Source of the DNA: Bacteroidota bacterium
Lineage (GTDB): Bacteria > Bacteroidota > Bacteroidia > Chitinophagales > Chitinophagaceae
Reading direction: 5' to 3'
DNA length: 8,121 nt
NCBI GenBank assembly: GCA_947457085.1
Contig: CANGUS010000074.1
Coordinates: forward strand, 1-8,121
Made by a program: the position numbers and the translations under genes. The notes under the pieces were generated by a model. That model saw nothing but the letters and a program-made list of their open reading frames with translations, did no database searches and was not told the origin of the DNA. This document shows, piece after piece, positions 6,370 to 8,121 of the stretch; position 1 is the stretch's first letter, and the number at the start of each line of letters is the position of its first letter.

Positions 6370-7377
6370 TTATACCACCCTTCTAAACACCGTAAATCGC
6401 AACAAAATTTCTAAAAACAAACACATTAATCCAAACAATGCATAAGGAAGAAACAATTCAGCATAGCGTTTGAAACTATTGATTTCAATTTTAGTTTTTT
6501 CCAATTGATCAATTTCTTTATAAACTTTGCTCAACGAATTATTGTCTTTTGCTCGATAATATTTACCTCCTGTTTCTTTCGAGATTTTTTGCATCAACGC
6601 TTCATCAATTTGAACAGGCATTTGTTGCATCACTACATTTCCAAATGCATCTTGTGCAGGATAAGGCGCAGTACCTTCAGTTCCTACTCCAATTGTGTAG
6701 ACTCTAATATTATATGTCTTTGCAATTTCAAGTGCAGTAATTGGGTCTATCAATCCTGCATTATTAACTCCATCTGTAAGCAAAATAATTATTTTAGATT
6801 TTGCTTTGCTGTTTCTCAATCGTTCAACTGCTGTAGCCAAGCCCATTCCAATAGCGGTTCCATCTTCTAATAATCCACTGCGAATATTATTCAATTGTTC
6901 TCTTAAAATATTTTGGTCAGTGGTTAATGGGCATTGTGTAAAGCTTTCACCTGAAAAAATAACTAATCCAATTCTATCTGTTGGCCTGTTTAAAACAAAT
7001 TCATTTGCCACTTTTTTTGCTGCTTCAATTCTATTGGGTTTAAAATCTTCTGCCAACATACTGCCCGAAATATCCATACTCAACACAATGTCTAAACCTT
7101 CACTATTGATTGTTTCATTGAAATTACTATTTTGAGGTCGAGCTAATGCAATCACTAAAAATAATATAGACAAAATGCGAAGTACATCTAAAATGAGCGC
7201 CCATTTTTGAATAGTTGAAGTAGCACTATATTGCAAACCTTTTAAGGTAGAAATTGTAAAAGAAGGTTTGTTATTTTTATTTTTTCTCAACCAGAAAATA
7301 AATAGAGGAATCAACAACAGTAAAATAAAATACTGTGGATGCGCAAATGTGATATGTCTAAAGTCTAAATATTTCAT
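6370..7377 (-). CDS. batA: BatA, VWA-domain membrane protein of the Bat operon
   Basis: The 335-residue protein has membrane helices at about 16-31 and 60-80, a cytoplasmic-family von Willebrand factor A domain from about 94 to 285, and a last helix at about 306-328 ending in LLRFTVFRRVV, as in BatA proteins. The metal-ion-dependent adhesion site looks complete: DISGS (Asp102, Ser104, Ser106), Thr174 in DGTAIG and Asp202 in TDG. Bat proteins accompany a MoxR AAA+ ATPase and a DUF58 protein and were named for aerotolerance in Bacteroides fragilis; their molecular role is still unclear. BatB has a similar VWA domain, but the N- and C-terminal helices here and the position directly after the DUF4381-like gene favour BatA. 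ATG 7377 is used. No batB follows: the next gene is convergent. Confidence 0.88.
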   Translation of the reverse strand: MKYLDFRHITFAHPQYFILLLLIPLFIFWLRKNKNNKPSFTISTLKGLQYSATSTIQKWALILDVLRILSILFLVIALARPQNSNFNETINSEGLDIVLSMDISGSMLAEDFKPNRIEAAKKVANEFVLNRPTDRIGLVIFSGESFTQCPLTTDQNILREQLNNIRSGLLEDGTAIGMGLATAVERLRNSKAKSKIIILLTDGVNNAGLIDPITALEIAKTYNIRVYTIGVGTEGTAPYPAQDAFGNVVMQQMPVQIDEALMQKISKETGGKYYRAKDNNSLSKVYKEIDQLEKTKIEINSFKRYAELFLPYALFGLMCLFLEILLRFTVFRRVV

Positions 7378-7404
7378 AGCCTCCCTAACCCTCCAAAGGA
7401 GAGA
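7378..7404 (-). repeat. Palindromic intergenic repeat before batA
   Basis: On the minus strand this reads TCTCTCCTTTGGAGGG followed by TTAGGGAGGCT, ending right at the batA ATG. CTCTCC and GGAGGG form a 6-bp stem with one mismatch around TTT. From memory, sequences of the form CTCTCCTTTGGAGAGGGTTAGGG recur between genes in many Bacteroidota genomes, so this may be a worn copy of such an interspersed element. Its purine-rich end (GGGAGG) sits where a ribosome-binding site would be. There is only one copy in the window. Confidence 0.45.
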
Positions 7405-7446
7405 ATTGGTTTTTGTTTACATTTATTAATTTACTTTTCATTTTCA

Positions 7447-8121
7447 TTAATTTGGATTTTGGGATTTTAAATTATTTGAATATTTCTTATATGATTCTAA
7501 AATAATTTCTCTTGCTAATTCCATACTTTGTAAATGTTCTTCCTCAGAGGGTTTGTTTTTAGCAAACTTCACTAAATCAGCTGTTTCAAAAATACTTCTT
7601 ACTGCCTGTCTGGAATTACTCAATGCTTTTTGTTTCTTAATTTGCTGCATCAATTCACTCGACGTTTTTTCAAAAACATCCATATTAAATTGTTCTTCTA
7701 AGTAGGTTCTAATGGTATCTGTCAACAAGGTATGATATATTTTTTCTTGACCGTTTTGCCACAAATTTTGAGATTCTAATTGTACTAAATTTTGCATTGC
7801 TTTTTCATGAGGCAATAGCTTTATTTCATTTATTTTTTCTTTTGGCTTATTATTTTTTTCACGATATTTTTTTATAAAATACCAAACTAAAAATCCTAAA
7901 ATAGCAACAATAATAAAAATTCCAGCAACATACAAAACAATTATTTTCATTGGCATTTTAGCTTCTCTAATTGCCATGATAGGCATAAAAGGCTTACTTG
8001 TATCCACTGCAATTGTATTTACATTAACAAACAACGAGTCGCTGTTTAAAGTATAAGGAACATTACCTTGCAATGGCAATATACCGAAAGAAAAACGCGG
8101 AATTTTCCATTGACCAGAATC
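7447..8121 (-). CDS. Bat-operon membrane protein with DUF4381-like region (3' part)
   Basis: The reading frame is open to the window edge, so the gene is cut at its 5' end; 224 residues remain. The apparent start near 8079 is only a TTG inside the frame, and the 14 codons before it (DSGQWKIPRFSFGI) continue the domain. Residues 1-55 look like the end of a periplasmic beta domain (DSG..IP, then VNTIAVDTSKPF). A single membrane helix lies at about 59-83, followed by a charged linker and a helical cytoplasmic part with LPHEKAMQNL (103-112) and LWQNGQEKIYHTLLTDTIRTYLEEQF (split here as LWQNGQEKIY and TIRTYLEEQF, 120-145). This is the pattern of the protein that sits between the DUF58 gene and batA in Bacteroidota. 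Its function is unknown; presumably it belongs to the same membrane complex. A DUF58 gene and moxR are expected beyond 8121. Confidence 0.75.
   Translation of the reverse strand, partial: DSGQWKIPRFSFGILPLQGNVPYTLNSDSLFVNVNTIAVDTSKPFMPIMAIREAKMPMKIIVLYVAGIFIIVAILGFLVWYFIKKYREKNNKPKEKINEIKLLPHEKAMQNLVQLESQNLWQNGQEKIYHTLLTDTIRTYLEEQFNMDVFEKTSSELMQQIKKQKALSNSRQAVRSIFETADLVKFAKNKPSEEEHLQSMELAREIILESYKKYSNNLKSQNPN

Noticed and set aside
6505..7135. Long open frames on the plus strand opposite batA
   Set aside because: They overlap a well-supported VWA gene, resemble no family I know, and read as low-complexity shadows rich in Cys, Asn and Ser.
1..8121. Undescribed defence, mobile or biosynthetic system
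   Set aside because: All eight genes fall into known families, intergenic gaps are short, and there is no transposase, integrase, array, RNA gene or composition break that I can see.

Overview
The window is AT-rich chromosomal DNA from a member of the Bacteroidota. Four things point there: a 5' fragment of porZ (type IX secretion), promoters of the Bacteroidota type (a TAnnTTTG -7 element, sometimes with a TTG about 20 nt upstream) close before start codons, a Bacteroidota-type YbeY, and a Bat (aerotolerance) gene pair. The family is not clear from the sequence; a Chitinophagales or Sphingobacteriales-like lineage is a guess. There is no rRNA, tRNA, CRISPR array, insertion sequence or phage gene, and no gene-free stretch longer than about 100 bases.

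Layout. (1) 1-380, minus: N-terminal 126 codons of porZ, leaving the window on the left. (2) 381-474: a short divergent promoter region with one -7 box per direction and a 7-bp-arm palindrome over the porZ box. (3) 475-2787, plus: a 770-residue RND/MMPL-type exporter. (4) 2826-5138, plus: a promoter, then psd (phosphatidylserine decarboxylase), ybeY (rRNA-maturation endonuclease) and a mannose-1-phosphate guanylyltransferase (manC-type), closely spaced and probably one transcript. (5) 5143-6365, plus: a small heptamer tandem repeat, a promoter and a YbdL-like PLP aminotransferase that very likely starts at TTG 5223. (6) 6370-8121, minus: batA, preceded by the 3' part of the membrane protein that usually sits between a DUF58 gene and batA. 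The batA and aminotransferase stop codons face each other across 4 bases.

The genes are mostly unrelated housekeeping and envelope functions: outer-membrane/T9SS assembly, lipid or hydrophobe export, phosphatidylethanolamine synthesis, ribosome maturation, GDP-mannose for glycans, amino-acid transamination, and a MoxR-linked VWA membrane complex. I found no convincing undescribed system. The points most worth a second look are the end of the bat cluster at batA, the palindrome in the porZ promoter, the palindromic repeat and micro-ORF before batA, the replaced charged or metal-binding residues in the RND and YbeY proteins, and the same-frame psd/ybeY junction.
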